Source: Aculops lycopersici (Eukaryota; Arthropoda; Arachnida; Trombidiformes; Eriophyidae). From it: DNA of 64,000 nucleotides. The translations under genes and the position numbers were made by a program. Below are positions 13,024 through 23,192 of this stretch, in pieces. The notes below the pieces were generated by a model. It was given only the letters and a program-made list of their open reading frames with translations, was not told where the DNA came from and did not search any database. How positions within the stretch are numbered: position 1 is the stretch's first letter; the number at the start of each line of letters is the position of its first letter. Location of the stretch: NCBI GenBank assembly GCA_015350385.1, contig WNKI01000004.1:2410448-2474447 (forward strand). The letters run 5' to 3'.

Positions 13024-16000
13024 AATTCCTCTCTTTCTTTCTTTCCCTTTCTCTCTCTTTTTCTCTTTCTCTGAATCTATCCTTTTATTTTCTTCTCCGT
13101 AAAGATGGATTTAAGACAGCAGTCAAATCAAACAAAGCTATGAAGAGATTGAATTTCACCTGTCAACTTTTAAATTGAATTGCATGCTGCTGCTCAACTC
13201 TCTGCAAACACCTGTTTCTCTTTGGAGCGGCGACAATGCGATTCTCTCGTTGAAGAAATTTCAACTAACTTTCTGATCGATCGAGTCGGACTTGTGATAA
13301 AATTGGATCTCCACTTTCTCTACCCTTTGCTCCCTCTCTCTCTCTCTCTCTCTCTCTACTCATCCAGTCAACTTGTCACTTCTTCACTTGAGTTCAACTT
13401 GTTAGCGTCGACGCAACTAAAGGCCGGCGCGCACCAAGCTAGTGGTAGTTTCAATGGTCGCGGTGGTGGTCTTTTGGTTTTACTATGTCGGCAGTCATAA
13501 CGTTTAAGCGCATTGCTTCGACTTCATCATCATCACCATCCTCCTTCACTTCCGATATTCAGAGTCTGTGTGTTGGCTCAATAGTAGATTTTCTCTCATT
13601 GACTCACGACCACTACTAATACTACTAGCCAATCCATCGAACTCGTGGCTTTGCCATTGAATTGAACCTTTGAGCTCGAAGGGAGCAAGTCGCTAGTATG
13701 TGCCGCCAAGTGGACTTAGCGAGAGCGTTGAATTGAATTGGCCTCTCAGTCTATCCAGTTATCGGGAATGAGACTGGAGCTGTCTCTGCGGTTGCGCATA
13801 GCTAGCTACTTATGGCTAGCTGGACGCCTAGTGCACGTGTAGTTTGGATTTGAATCAAACGATTACAACGACATCTAACTTTTGCCAGCGAAGTTGATCG
13901 GAACTAATTTGATCCAAAAAAGTTTTCTCGAAACCTAAGCAGGTGGCGCCTCAAGCGTGCCTCGCTCACTCCTCTCATCAAATAACAAATATAAGCAATG
14001 CGACAGTCTTAGTAAAGGAAACTAACTTAAGTTATATATAAAAGTCCAGTTACATTGCAGCAACAACATCAACCACCAGCACCGGAGTCAGCGCCACTGG
14101 GCGCGCTGCGAGAGAAATGGCAGCCTTGCCCGGCAGTGGCGCCTAGGGGCGTTCGTCTCTATGCGACTTCCTCCCCCCTCTGTCATTCTCTCGACTTTCA
14201 ATCTGGAAGCCGCTTGCTCGCACCAGACGACGATTCGTTCATTTTTGTAGCTTCTGCTTTCCGTTTCTCTCTCTCCCTCCCTCCCTCTCGCATTGCTAAA
14301 CGAATTTGTTGTTGTCATTCTGATGCTGTGGCTTTTGGCCCGACTAACAGAAGCTTGGTTGGTTGCTCGGATAGCAGCTAGCCAGCCCAAAGGGTTGGTT
14401 TTGTTCAGTTCAGTTTAAACGGTGGCAGCCATCACGATAGAGCCGGCAACGAGCAAACAAGTCGGTTTTTCATTCCCGACTTTTGCTTGTCGCCATTCGG
14501 TTGTTTGGTTGCTGTTGTTACAATTGTGGTTGATGGTTATAGCGACTAGTAGCAAGGCCAAACTCTAGACAGAAGCGGACTTTTTTCTCAAGCAAATTAT
14601 TGTGCTGCACCAGAATTTTGAAAACTCCCGCTCGTCGTGGTCGTCTCTTGTTTCGTCGTTATCCAATTCCTCAACTCACTCACCCTTTTGCTCACAAGAT
14701 TAACCAACGGAGGCAAGTTTTGCTCTCGCACAAGTCTCTAGATTTTAGATAGAGTCAAGCGTGAGAACTAGACAGCATCTCGACGAAGCTGACAACAATC
14801 GACCCTAGGCGCCGCCTTGTGCGCTGCAGGGGCATCCGTTTGTGCGTCTCGTTTCGTCTCGAGTTGCGTGAAGCATGCGATTTTCTCCTATTGAGTCGAG
14901 CCTCTTGAGCTCGACTCGAGAGCTGCGTTACATAATCAAGACACATGACTTTTTTCTTCTTTCTCGATTCGCTTCGCTTTCTATCTACGATCGCGATTCC
15001 CCTTTTCGACTTCACAGTTTTCTCCCTATCGAATCTAACTAACGTGTTAGTGGAGCACAAGAACAGGGTTACTGAAAGACAAAGAGTGGAAAAACTTGGA
15101 AAGAGAGGAGGAGCGAAGGTAAAGGTTAACGAAGAGAGAGAGAGAGAGAGCGTAAACAATTTTGCGGTGAACGGTGCCGGCTCCGCAATCGCTAATCTTT
15201 TGCGCCATCTCTTGTAAAACCTCCCCGGTTTTCGGGAAAAACATCTGGCTAAAGCTCAAGTGTCAGCCACCCACGCAATTCACGCAAACGTACAATCGAA
15301 TTGCTCCAGATACCGACGCCGCCACCTTGCCTCTGGTCTCTTGTTCTTGATGCACTCGAGTGAGCAAGCGAGAGTCTTCGCCGAATTCTTTTTCTTTTTC
15401 GTTCAAGTTTGTTGTTGACTCGCTTGGTTAGATATAACTAACACGGAATTGGAGTGAAGAATATAAGAATCGACGATTATAAGTCGGCGAAACTCAATGG
15501 TGCACAAGTGATTGGCAAGTCATGAAACTTGTTACACATGCACAAACACAGACAAAGGTAGGCACGCAAGGGCGCAGGTACAAGTTTTGTTTAGTTCAGT
15601 TTGGTGGTCGCGTTTCATTGCTTGCAAGGTGGTCGCTGTTGGCAAGCTAGCACCGGAAGCGGCGCAAACGATACCAGAGTGGGCGCGCGTCGGCTCAGCG
15701 GTAGCCACCGCCACCGCCACCGCGAAGGTTTTCATCAAGATGATGATCACTCTGCTGCGCTTAGCCGCCGCAACTGCTGTAGCCACCACCGCCACCACCT
15801 CACGTCCCCGTCGCCCTTTGGCTACGTGGTCTTGGCTTGCTGCTGTAGCGGATCAAAGTTGGCTTGCGCAGTTGCGAGTTGGCTGCACCGCTACCGAGAG
15901 CCAGTAGAGGAGATGGGAAAAACGTTCAAGGCAAACGGACCTCCGTCGACGGAACAGCGAAGAGGCGGGGCACAAACTGATGGGCAACAAAAAGCTAAAG

Positions 16001-17040
16001 CCAACGGGACAGCAACAATCTAAATGAATTGCATCTGCTCTCAAGGCATACTAGCTGACTGACTCGTTTGCCTCCCGTCGTCCACAACGCCACGCAACGC
16101 AACGCAACGAAACGCACTAACGGAAAAGCAACCACCACCGGGCGTCAAGGTCCAGTTTTTGTTGTATGCGCCAAGTTGATGCCACAAAGAGAACGAGAAG
16201 AGAGGAGAGAGTTGAATGAGGTTTTCTCGCTCGACTCAAAGCTTGAGGGAGGGAGAGAGAGAAAGTAACCGCCTCTACTTTTGCATTTGAAACTAATTCT
16301 AGTAGCAAACGCTTAAATGTAAGGCTCAGAGCGCCTCCATTTTAGACTCCTCATCGGTCGCTGCTGTTGCTAGTGCCAGATGCCTTAGTAGTGGCAACAC
16401 CAGAGGCGGCGAGACCAGTCAGCCGACTAACGAGCACAACTGCTGTCCAAGTTGGTCGTGTTTTTCGCCGCCTCTACATTGTGGCAACGGCAAGCTAGTT
16501 GGTTAGATACAGCCAGCAAGCAATGTACTTTGTCGCACCGTTTGGCCATTAGACAACTTGTGCATGCCAGCCGTCACTGTCGACTAGCGCCGCCGACACG
16601 ACCACTGGCCTCAGTGACGGCCACGGCAACTGTGGCGGGGGCATTACAACTAGCAAAAGCTTCGCCTTAGACGCCACAACCACCATCGGCTCCAAAGTCG
16701 AGTTAGCGCATTGTGTTCGTGGCGCCACCGATTTGCTAGCGCCACTAGTTCTATGGGATGTGTTAACAGTATAAGCGGGTTCAACACAAACGCTAAGCGC
16801 GCGCCCCGTGGAGCGCAACGCACAAATCGCGCCGGGAGGTGGCTGCGCCTCTCAACTGCCATTATGGAGCAAGTCGAAGAATCTCGTCTCCGTGGTCCGA
16901 GGCGAACCGCAAGTCTAACGGGTACAACTCGAGAATTGCAAGTGCGATGCGAGCTACCAAGTCTATGGCAAGTAATGCGGAAGTTTCTGCGCGCTAGGTA
17001 CCCTTCGCTTCGCCCCTAGAGGCGAGCGGCGCACACAGCC
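13024..17040. other. Non-coding region upstream of Dscam
   Basis: No convincing coding exon on either strand. The stretch contains (CT)n at 13336-13360, a TATA-like element at 14033-14044, GA runs near 15136 and 16249, and repeated GCCACC units. It presumably holds the Dscam 5' UTR and promoter on the minus strand and upstream DNA for the transcription unit beginning near 17.1 kb on the plus strand. Confidence 0.5.
14033..14044. promoter_or_regulatory. TATA-box-like element
   Basis: TATATATAAAAG. It is near-palindromic, so it could serve either strand. On the minus strand it would start transcription roughly 1 kb upstream of the Dscam start codon. On the plus strand no gene follows at once. 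No initiator match was confirmed. Confidence 0.3.
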
Positions 17041-17073
17041 GCCGACGAGAGGGATCTCGTCGGCAGTATAAAG
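17041..17073 (+). promoter_or_regulatory. Perfect hairpin abutting a TATA box
   Basis: Bases 17041-17050 (gccgacgaga) pair perfectly with 17055-17064 across a four-base loop, and TATAAAG follows at 17067-17073. About 30 bases downstream lies GCAGTTC (17101), a fair initiator. The next plus-strand coding exon is the GoLoco gene, with a splice acceptor at 17696, so this may be its promoter with a spliced 5' UTR. The link between promoter and gene is inference. Confidence 0.4.
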
Positions 17074-17696
17074 TGAGGGCGGTATACAGAGCCGCCGAGT
17101 GCAGTTCTTATGTTTGTGTGTGTGAGGCTCTATGTGCTTTTGAGTGTGTGTATATATGTGTTGTATTAATAAAAGGCCATGGGATACTAATATATGCAAC
17201 CAAGACTAATCTCAATAACAAAGGCAAAATAATCTAAATATTCAACTTGTGTTCAGCAGAAATTCCATTTGAGAATAAAGGGACGCAGTACAAAGCAAGA
17301 GCTTTGAGAGCTGCTCAATTATATTGACGAGCTCCTCTTGCTTGAATTCAAAAACAAAACCTCGAGTTGTCTATTTCCAGTTCGACTCTGCCACTTCGAT
17401 ATTATTACATAATATATATATATATATACATTATATATATATATAACGTAAGCATATTTATACTATGTCACTCGCATCTCGTGACCGAGTCGAATCGCTT
17501 TAGGCTGATAACTGCTCATACACTGAGCGGTGGTGGTTATACAAAGCAAACAAACGACAGAGAGCTTCAACAAAAGGAAACGTATCAAAGGAATCCAAGT
17601 TAATATTGTTTAACATTGCGAGATATTAAACAAACAAATGCTTAGAACTCGACACTAGCAACTAGATCGACTCAAGTTTTTCTCTTGGCCTTGTAG
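17074..17696 (+). other. Possible 5' UTR and intron before the GoLoco gene
   Basis: No coding potential is seen. The composition changes sharply at about 17.1 kb from GC-rich to AT-rich. A (TA)n tract lies at 17409-17443. A pyrimidine-rich acceptor (tttttctcttggccttgtag) ends at 17696, leaving 23 bases before the GoLoco start codon. Confidence 0.35.
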
Positions 17697-17719
17697 TCCA
17701 GGATCAAGATAAAAGCAAG

Positions 17720-18001
17720 ATGGCCAACGAGGACAGGTGCCAGCCGGAAACCAATGGAACTAGCAACGGAAATGACGTGAACAACAATAGCAATAACATT
17801 AATGGTAATGATGGCCAAAATAATAATAATAATTCCAATGATGATATTAGTAGACAGCAACATGCCCAACAAGAACAGACTCAGCCAACACCTCAGGAGG
17901 TTCATACGAGGGAACGATTGTTTGACTTTATTGCGCTATTGCAAGGCAGGAGGATGGACGATCAACGCGCCATACTAAAACCGTCAAGTACAACCACGTA
18001 G
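17720..18001 (+). CDS. Small single-GoLoco-motif protein
   Basis: A 93-residue frame whose C-terminal third contains RLFDFIALLQGRRMDDQRA (residues about 66-84), a clear GoLoco (GPR) motif including the diagnostic DDQR with the arginine that inserts into the Galpha nucleotide pocket. GoLoco motifs bind GDP-loaded Galpha(i/o) and act as guanine-nucleotide dissociation inhibitors. The N-terminal half is Asn/Ser-rich low complexity. No TPR repeats precede it, unlike Pins/LGN, and no RGS domain, unlike Loco. The size resembles vertebrate PCP2 or GPSM3, but with one motif. The frame is also open upstream to 17666 and an acceptor ends at 17696, so this could instead be the last exon of a larger Galpha regulator. 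The motif call is firm; the gene model is uncertain. Confidence 0.7.
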   Translation: MANEDRCQPETNGTSNGNDVNNNSNNINGNDGQNNNNNSNDDISRQQHAQQEQTQPTPQEVHTRERLFDFIALLQGRRMDDQRAILKPSSTTT

Positions 18002-18545
18002 ATCTAATCCATTCATTCAATCATCAAGAAAAGAAGTTAGCAAAACATATTTGATTCTATCGACTAAGGTCTTGTTATGATGTTTTAGGAAGTATAATCT
18101 AATGATCTCAGAATTTTGTATAAAGTAATCTTAACTGGCTGTTTAGAAAGTGCAACCACCACCACTACTAATAAGCGCTGACCACCGTGTGCATTTGTGA
18201 CATCTAACATTTGTAAGTACATCTTATATTATTATTATTATAATTATTAAGTACGATGATATGATATAATTTTGAGAGAATTCCAATATCAAAGAGAATA
18301 TAATGGACTTAATTAACTGAATCACAAACACACTCAACAAGACATACTCTGCATCAAGCTCGAGGCACATTATTGTTATGATATCTACTCGATATCTATG
18401 ATGATATGTTGCCTCTATCTCTATTCAGATTTAAGATTTCACCCAAATTCACGGACAGACTAAATTCGTTCATCTAAATTTCACATTATGACAGCAGTGT
18501 AGATTATCAGATTCATATTATTACATTAAATTGCACTCGTGATCA
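18002..18545. other. Convergent 3' region
   Basis: AT-rich DNA between the stop of the GoLoco gene (+) and the stop of the FKBP8-like gene (-). It contains a TTA/TAA-rich tract near 18226-18250 and repeated GATATC/GATGATAT units near 18380-18410. No coding sequence is seen, in particular no minus-strand TPR exon for the FKBP8-like gene. Confidence 0.5.
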
Positions 18546-19079
18546 TCAATCCTCAACACAGGTACCACACAATTCCGCTATTGATTGGTAGATTGTTATT
18601 GCATTTTGGTAGTTGTTTCTCGCATACCAAAACTTTCCCCTCTCCTTCTTCCTTCGAGCCAACTCAACTCGCTCTTTTGTAGATAGTTGACCGAGAAATT
18701 CGTCGTAAGTGGATCTCAGTTTTAGAGTTATCTTGGCTTCTAACTTGCTATCGGGAGGTATATCAGGTAGAAGACCATCGGCTCCGTATCCGAACTTTGA
18801 ATCGAATATGTAGATGGACGTTTCGCCAAGATCCATCAGGGGGATGACTAAGTGAGCACCTGGAAATAGGTCAGCATCGCTGTTGATTAAAAAATTTTTG
18901 TGGCTTTCGCTTTTGCACACTTGGCCATTGCATTTGGTTTCAATATCTATCAAGGCAAAGAACTTTCTTGGCGCCTCCATGTCCATCTCCTGGTCTTGCC
19001 GCTTGCCTTTGATCAATACTTTCTTCAAAACAGACCCTGTACCCAGAAGATCGTCCCAGTCGTCGTCTTGGCCAGTCAT
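18546..19079 (-). CDS. FKBP8: FKBP8-like (FKBP38-type) protein, lacking most of the TPR region and the tail anchor
   Basis: 177 residues from ATG at 19079. The N-terminal DDWDDLLGTGSVLKKVLIKG and the core VIPLMDLGETSIYIFDSKFGYG match the FKBP8 family, a non-canonical FKBP of the mitochondrial and ER membranes that binds Hsp90 and Bcl-2 proteins. After the FKBP domain comes the first TPR helix (ERVELARRKKERGKFWYARNNYQNAI), then the frame stops at 18546. Typical FKBP8 has three TPRs, a calmodulin-binding segment and a C-terminal membrane anchor (about 350-410 residues), none of which follow. The next DNA belongs to the 3' end of the opposing gene. I saw no strong splice donor before the stop. 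Either the gene is shortened in this species or further exons lie at a distance. Confidence 0.7.
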   Translation of the reverse strand: MTGQDDDWDDLLGTGSVLKKVLIKGKRQDQEMDMEAPRKFFALIDIETKCNGQVCKSESHKNFLINSDADLFPGAHLVIPLMDLGETSIYIFDSKFGYGADGLLPDIPPDSKLEAKITLKLRSTYDEFLGQLSTKERVELARRKKERGKFWYARNNYQNAITIYQSIAELCGTCVED

Positions 19080-19652
19080 TATGCTTGATTGGATCAATTA
19101 AATTGAGTGTATGATTATAATATTCAATAAAATATTGCAAATTTAATAAACAATCACAACAACTTGTGGATTTACAAACATCCAAAATTTGACAGATATT
19201 TAATAACTAGAAATATTCGCACACACAAGAAAACTTGAAGCTACTGTGATGTTTGGATCAATATATCTGGGACACCAATAAATAACCAACTTGAAACACT
19301 TACATTTCCCTTTGTGTGTTGCATATCAGAGGTAAAAACGTTAGTTGAAAATTCATCCACCAGCGGTCGTAGGTGAAGCCAATGGGAAAAAGAAACGGCC
19401 GCTTCTTCAGCGGCTGCACCAGAATTCACGAGTTGCACCGGTGTTTTGAGTTTGAATCGGCGATGCCGTAGAGAGTGCCGTAGTGAAGCATGTTTTTCAA
19501 CGGTTTGTTTTGGCGCTTTGCTAGCCTTACGACACTTCGGCTACAAAGTACACAACTTTAATTACATTTACTCATCAAGTTACCTGACGATCATTTATTG
19601 AAAGAGAGAAACTAAATCCTCGAAAATTGAGTCCAAATAGCGCCAGACAAAA
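19080..19652. promoter_or_regulatory. Head-to-head intergenic region between FKBP8-like and MELK
   Basis: 573 bp between two divergent start codons, and therefore a candidate bidirectional promoter. It contains one minus-strand open segment with good splice signals, listed separately (19304-19540). Confidence 0.4.
19304..19540 (-). CDS. Possible internal exon, unassigned
   Basis: A 237-nt segment open in one frame (79 codons, phase 0 at both ends), flanked by acceptor tttgtag and a consensus donor GTAAGTG. The peptide is basic and Arg/Lys/His-rich at its start (PKCRKASKAPKQ) and ends FTSDMQHTKGN. It has no in-frame start codon and no family I recognise. It could be an upstream exon of the FKBP8-like gene, or simply chance open sequence within the MELK promoter. 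Confidence 0.2.
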
Positions 19653-21659
19653 ATGACAACCCCAATGATGATTCCACCAACACCACCGAAGGTAACCACA
19701 ATCCAAAAGATGGACAACTCACAGGCAAACGGAACTTCGATTAATGACGATATATGTAGATATTATCACATCCACGACAAGAAGCTAGGCGAGGGAGGCT
19801 TTGCGAAAGTCCGCCTTGCGACACATTTAGCCACAAGACAATATGTTGCCATCAAGTGTTTAGACAAAATCAAATTGGGTTCCGAGTTGCCGAGGATATA
19901 CAATGAAATCGAATGTTTGAAGAAGTTAAAGCACCAAAATATTGCAAGACTTTATCAGGTATTTGAAACCCCCACGACCATCTACCTAGTCTTGGAATAC
20001 TGTTCCGGTGGCGAGCTATTCGATTACATCGTCAGCAAATCCAAACTTGAAGAGCCAGAATCGGCGCAGATCATATATGATCTAATGAGAGTTTTAGACT
20101 TCATCCATATAAACGGATTTGCACACAGAGACCTGAAACCAGAAAATGTTTTATTTGACGACAAGCATCACATCAAACTCATTGACTTTGGACTGGCAGC
20201 AAATTGTTCAGCTGACAATATGGCCAACAATAGGAACCAAGCCCCGCTTGACCAACTAAGCACCTGTTGCGGTAGTGTGACTTATGCAGCACCAGAGGTG
20301 ATCTCGGGAGGAGTTTACTCAGGTACCTCTGTTGATGTTTGGTCCGCCGGTGTAATGTTATATGCTCTCTTAGTTGGCCAACTGCCTTTCAATGACAACA
20401 GCATTTCTAAACTGTATCAGAAAATTCAAGGCGGAATCAAGTCATTGCCCCCTTTTTTGTCACCAGAAGCCAGCGATCTCATTAGAAAAATGCTCACTGT
20501 TGACCCCCAGAAGAGGATTAGTGTTCGCGAAGTACTGATACACCCATGGCTCAAGAATAGAGTGAATCACTTTGCTCGAATCCACAGGCGGCTGGAGTTC
20601 AACTCAAGTATAATTGACGATCAACTACTAGCTAGATGTTGTGAAAAATTTCCCCATCTAAAATCGGCCAAGTTACGCGAGTATATTTTGCAAGATTTCA
20701 ATTACTATGCCACCACTTATCACCTAATGCAGTCCAAGTGTCCACCTAGAAGTGTTGCTGTCAAGAGAACTCCGGATAGACAACCAATGTGCCAGATACC
20801 ACAAGGTGGGCCGGCGCACCACTTGATACAACGACCCTATGTCAGTCCAACCAAGAAGACTCGTTTTGTTACAGTAACAAACAGTCCAAGAGCACCAAAG
20901 ACTCCGCCGTCGTACATGCAAAATATAATCGACTCACCTGTCACCACCAATTTGGACGATCTATTGCTCAACAGTGGCAACAAGACTGCCAATGAGATTA
21001 TAGTTCCCAAGACACCGCAACAAACTCCACAACAAGAAAACAAGATGTCCGCTTTTATGTACGGACCGACGCCCAAGAAATCAATTGTCAAGCGTCTTCT
21101 AGAGTCAGCCACTCCATCGAAATTACGCCAACCGAGGAGGATTTTGCTGAGAGAGAATGAGATAATGAACATCACTCTAACTGCCTACAAGGATCCCAAC
21201 TTGTGTTTAGCTCACTTCCAGGAGGCGCTAGTCAAACGAGGATTCCAGTGCAAGCGAAAGGACTTTTCTCTAAAATGCTTCAATCAGAGCATCAGGTTAA
21301 CCCTAGAAGTTTGCATGTATAAAACTCAATGTGCCATCCAGAGGAAGCGTATCAAGGGTGATGCTTGGCAATACAAGATGGTTTGTGAGGAGATTTTGCG
21401 GATCAGTAATACGAACAACAATAATCCAATCACAAACACCTACAACAATAACAACAACAACAACAACAACAATAACGATACCGAGACTGCAAACAACGAG
21501 ACAGACAACGGAGACCAACAACAAGTGGCTTCCGAATCAAAGCTTGTCGTTTTGCCGCTCGATGATGAGAGACCTAGCCAGACAAAACAGGAAACAGAAC
21601 AAGAAAGAAACCAAAGGGAACAAAAAGATCTCATAGAATTTGAGGGAACTTTGATTTAG
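19653..21659 (+). CDS. MELK: Maternal embryonic leucine zipper kinase (MELK)
   Basis: 668 residues with no intron. The Ser/Thr kinase domain covers about residues 38-300: glycine loop GEGGFAKV, catalytic Lys68 in VAIKCL, HRDLKPEN at 158-165, DFG at 178-180, and the MELK-like activation segment CCGSVTYAAPEV. About 15 extra residues precede that segment. The C-terminus has a KA1 domain (about 505-592) ending in RKRIKGDAWQYK, which matches the MELK KA1 signature. The last 75 residues are poly-Asn, Gln and acidic low complexity. MELK is an AMPK-related kinase of mitosis, stem cells and cortical contractility; KA1 binds acidic phospholipids and autoinhibits the kinase. The start is the first ATG after in-frame stops. 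The stop lies only 135 bases from the stop of the opposing Oaz-type frame. Confidence 0.93.
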   Translation: MTTPMMIPPTPPKVTTIQKMDNSQANGTSINDDICRYYHIHDKKLGEGGFAKVRLATHLATRQYVAIKCLDKIKLGSELPRIYNEIECLKKLKHQNIARLYQVFETPTTIYLVLEYCSGGELFDYIVSKSKLEEPESAQIIYDLMRVLDFIHINGFAHRDLKPENVLFDDKHHIKLIDFGLAANCSADNMANNRNQAPLDQLSTCCGSVTYAAPEVISGGVYSGTSVDVWSAGVMLYALLVGQLPFNDNSISKLYQKIQGGIKSLPPFLSPEASDLIRKMLTVDPQKRISVREVLIHPWLKNRVNHFARIHRRLEFNSSIIDDQLLARCCEKFPHLKSAKLREYILQDFNYYATTYHLMQSKCPPRSVAVKRTPDRQPMCQIPQGGPAHHLIQRPYVSPTKKTRFVTVTNSPRAPKTPPSYMQNIIDSPVTTNLDDLLLNSGNKTANEIIVPKTPQQTPQQENKMSAFMYGPTPKKSIVKRLLESATPSKLRQPRRILLRENEIMNITLTAYKDPNLCLAHFQEALVKRGFQCKRKDFSLKCFNQSIRLTLEVCMYKTQCAIQRKRIKGDAWQYKMVCEEILRISNTNNNNPITNTYNNNNNNNNNNNDTETANNETDNGDQQQVASESKLVVLPLDDERPSQTKQETEQERNQREQKDLIEFEGTLI

Positions 21660-21794
21660 ATCTCCACTATTTAGCTCTCTAACCTTCACGAGAAAAACAA
21701 CCAGTATATAAAAATGAACTTGACACTGAACCTAAAAAATCTTTGAAAAATTATAGTAGTATTTAATTTGCAGAATTTTGATATTCCTATGATG

Positions 21795-23192
21795 TCATCT
21801 ATAGGTTGTAACGCCGCTACCTGTTTGCAGGAAGCGTTGAGTTTGTAGATAAAGTAGAAGCCACATGTATTGAGCTTGTTGGTTTGGGTCTAGTGAGGTC
21901 GGCGCCGCCGAATTAGCTAGACCGTTGCCATTACCACCTGTTGCTGTGGAATTGTTTGTCTGATTTGTCGACGAGCTCAGGGGCGAGGTTTGCGTTGTAT
22001 TAGCTTGAGAGGTGGACGAGTTTGTTGTGGGACTGTGTGTTTGGCTACCTGCCGCCAGAGCGGCCAGATAGGGATCTGAGGTCAAATTGGGTGGAAGTGT
22101 TCCGTTTCCTGCCGAGCCAAGGATGGAGGCCAGCGATTGAGGGGGTAGAGTTGCCAGCAGCGAGGGGGGCAAAGGCGGGAGTTGTTGCGCCATCGGCTGT
22201 ATCGGCTGGTTGCTATTCGGTGAACTCTTGCCGCCGCCGCCAAGTTGACTTGGCGACAGTGCCGATTGCTGGTTGCCTGAGGCGGAGTTTGCCGCAAATG
22301 CCGCGGCCATCGAGGCCAACTGCGACTGATGGAAGGCGGCCGCCAATGCTGCCGCGGAACTTGACTCGTTTCCGTTCGCTGCTCCAGATTGTCCTCCACT
22401 TAGGTGTGCGGCCAAGCTGGCGGCCAACTGTTGCTGGTGGTGGTTGTGGTGATTTTGGTTTAGCGTTGCAGGTGATTGGTGGTGTTGTTGTTGCTGAGCT
22501 CGCGATGATGCATTAGCTGTGGCCGCCGCTGCGGCTGCAGCATTGAACTGATGGCTCAATGCAAGATTCAAATGATGCTGTTGGTGTTGATGCAAGTTTG
22601 GTTGGTGTTGATTATTAAACAGGTGATGGTGTTGATGGCTCTGTGCTGACATTGAGCTCAACGGGTTGAGTGGGTTCATTGGCAGGTGGTGGTTGTTGAG
22701 ATGAAGGTGCGGTTGTTGGGCCGCTGCGGCGGCGGCTGCAGCTGCAGCGACGGCCGCCAGGTGATGTGCATGCTGTTGTTGTTGATGATGGTGTTGATGG
22801 TGACTCAGGTGGTGGTGTTGGTGGTGGTGATTGTGTTGCTGGTTGTGGAAATGACTCAAGTGGTGGGCCAGTGGAGTGGACACGTGATTTGGCCTCTTGT
22901 GGCTTTGCATGTGTGAGGTTAAAGCTGCCGCCGTGTTGTAGCCCCGATTGCAAACTGTACATTGAAAGGGTTTTCTATGGTCGTGGGTTTTGAGATGAAT
23001 TTTAAGGTGGTCGCTCCGTGAGAAGGCGCAAGTGCAATGTTGGCACTTGTAGCGCTTGTCGCCGGTGTGCAATTTTACGTGACGATCTCGGGATCGCTTA
23101 TGCTTGAAGGGTCTATCACAGAAATTGCAATTATAAATGGCATTAGCTTGGTGGCAACCGATGGAGCCATCGCCAAGTTGCTCGTCCACCAA
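21795..23192 (-). CDS. Oaz: Oaz/ZNF423/ZNF521-type zinc-finger exon
   Basis: Three adjacent C2H2 fingers with conserved linkers: [17 protein letters not shown], then [17 protein letters not shown], then [17 protein letters not shown]. The [15 protein letters not shown] and [13 protein letters not shown] strings are diagnostic of the ZNF423/ZNF521/Oaz family, transcription factors in BMP/Smad and EBF signalling. The remaining 370 residues are His-, Gln-, Ala- and Ser-rich low complexity. The frame is open upstream to about 23285 and has no ATG there (the codon at 23192 is TTG), so this is an internal exon; acceptor-like AG sites occur from 23241 inward. Near its end CAAACAG|GTAGCG (exon end 21821) looks like a donor, so the C-terminal residues may be intronic. 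Family members have 20 or more fingers; no others were found in the window. The rest of the gene is probably unresolved or outside. Confidence 0.75.
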   Translation of the reverse strand: MVDEQLGDGSIGCHQANAIYNCNFCDRPFKHKRSRDRHVKLHTGDKRYKCQHCTCAFSRSDHLKIHLKTHDHRKPFQCTVCNRGYNTAAALTSHMQSHKRPNHVSTPLAHHLSHFHNQQHNHHHQHHHLSHHQHHHQQQQHAHHLAAVAAAAAAAAAAQQPHLHLNNHHLPMNPLNPLSSMSAQSHQHHHLFNNQHQPNLHQHQQHHLNLALSHQFNAAAAAAATANASSRAQQQQHHQSPATLNQNHHNHHQQQLAASLAAHLSGGQSGAANGNESSSAAALAAAFHQSQLASMAAAFAANSASGNQQSALSPSQLGGGGKSSPNSNQPIQPMAQQLPPLPPSLLATLPPQSLASILGSAGNGTLPPNLTSDPYLAALAAGSQTHSPTTNSSTSQANTTQTSPLSSSTNQTNNSTATGGNGNGLANSAAPTSLDPNQQAQYMWLLLYLQTQRFLQTGSGVTTYR

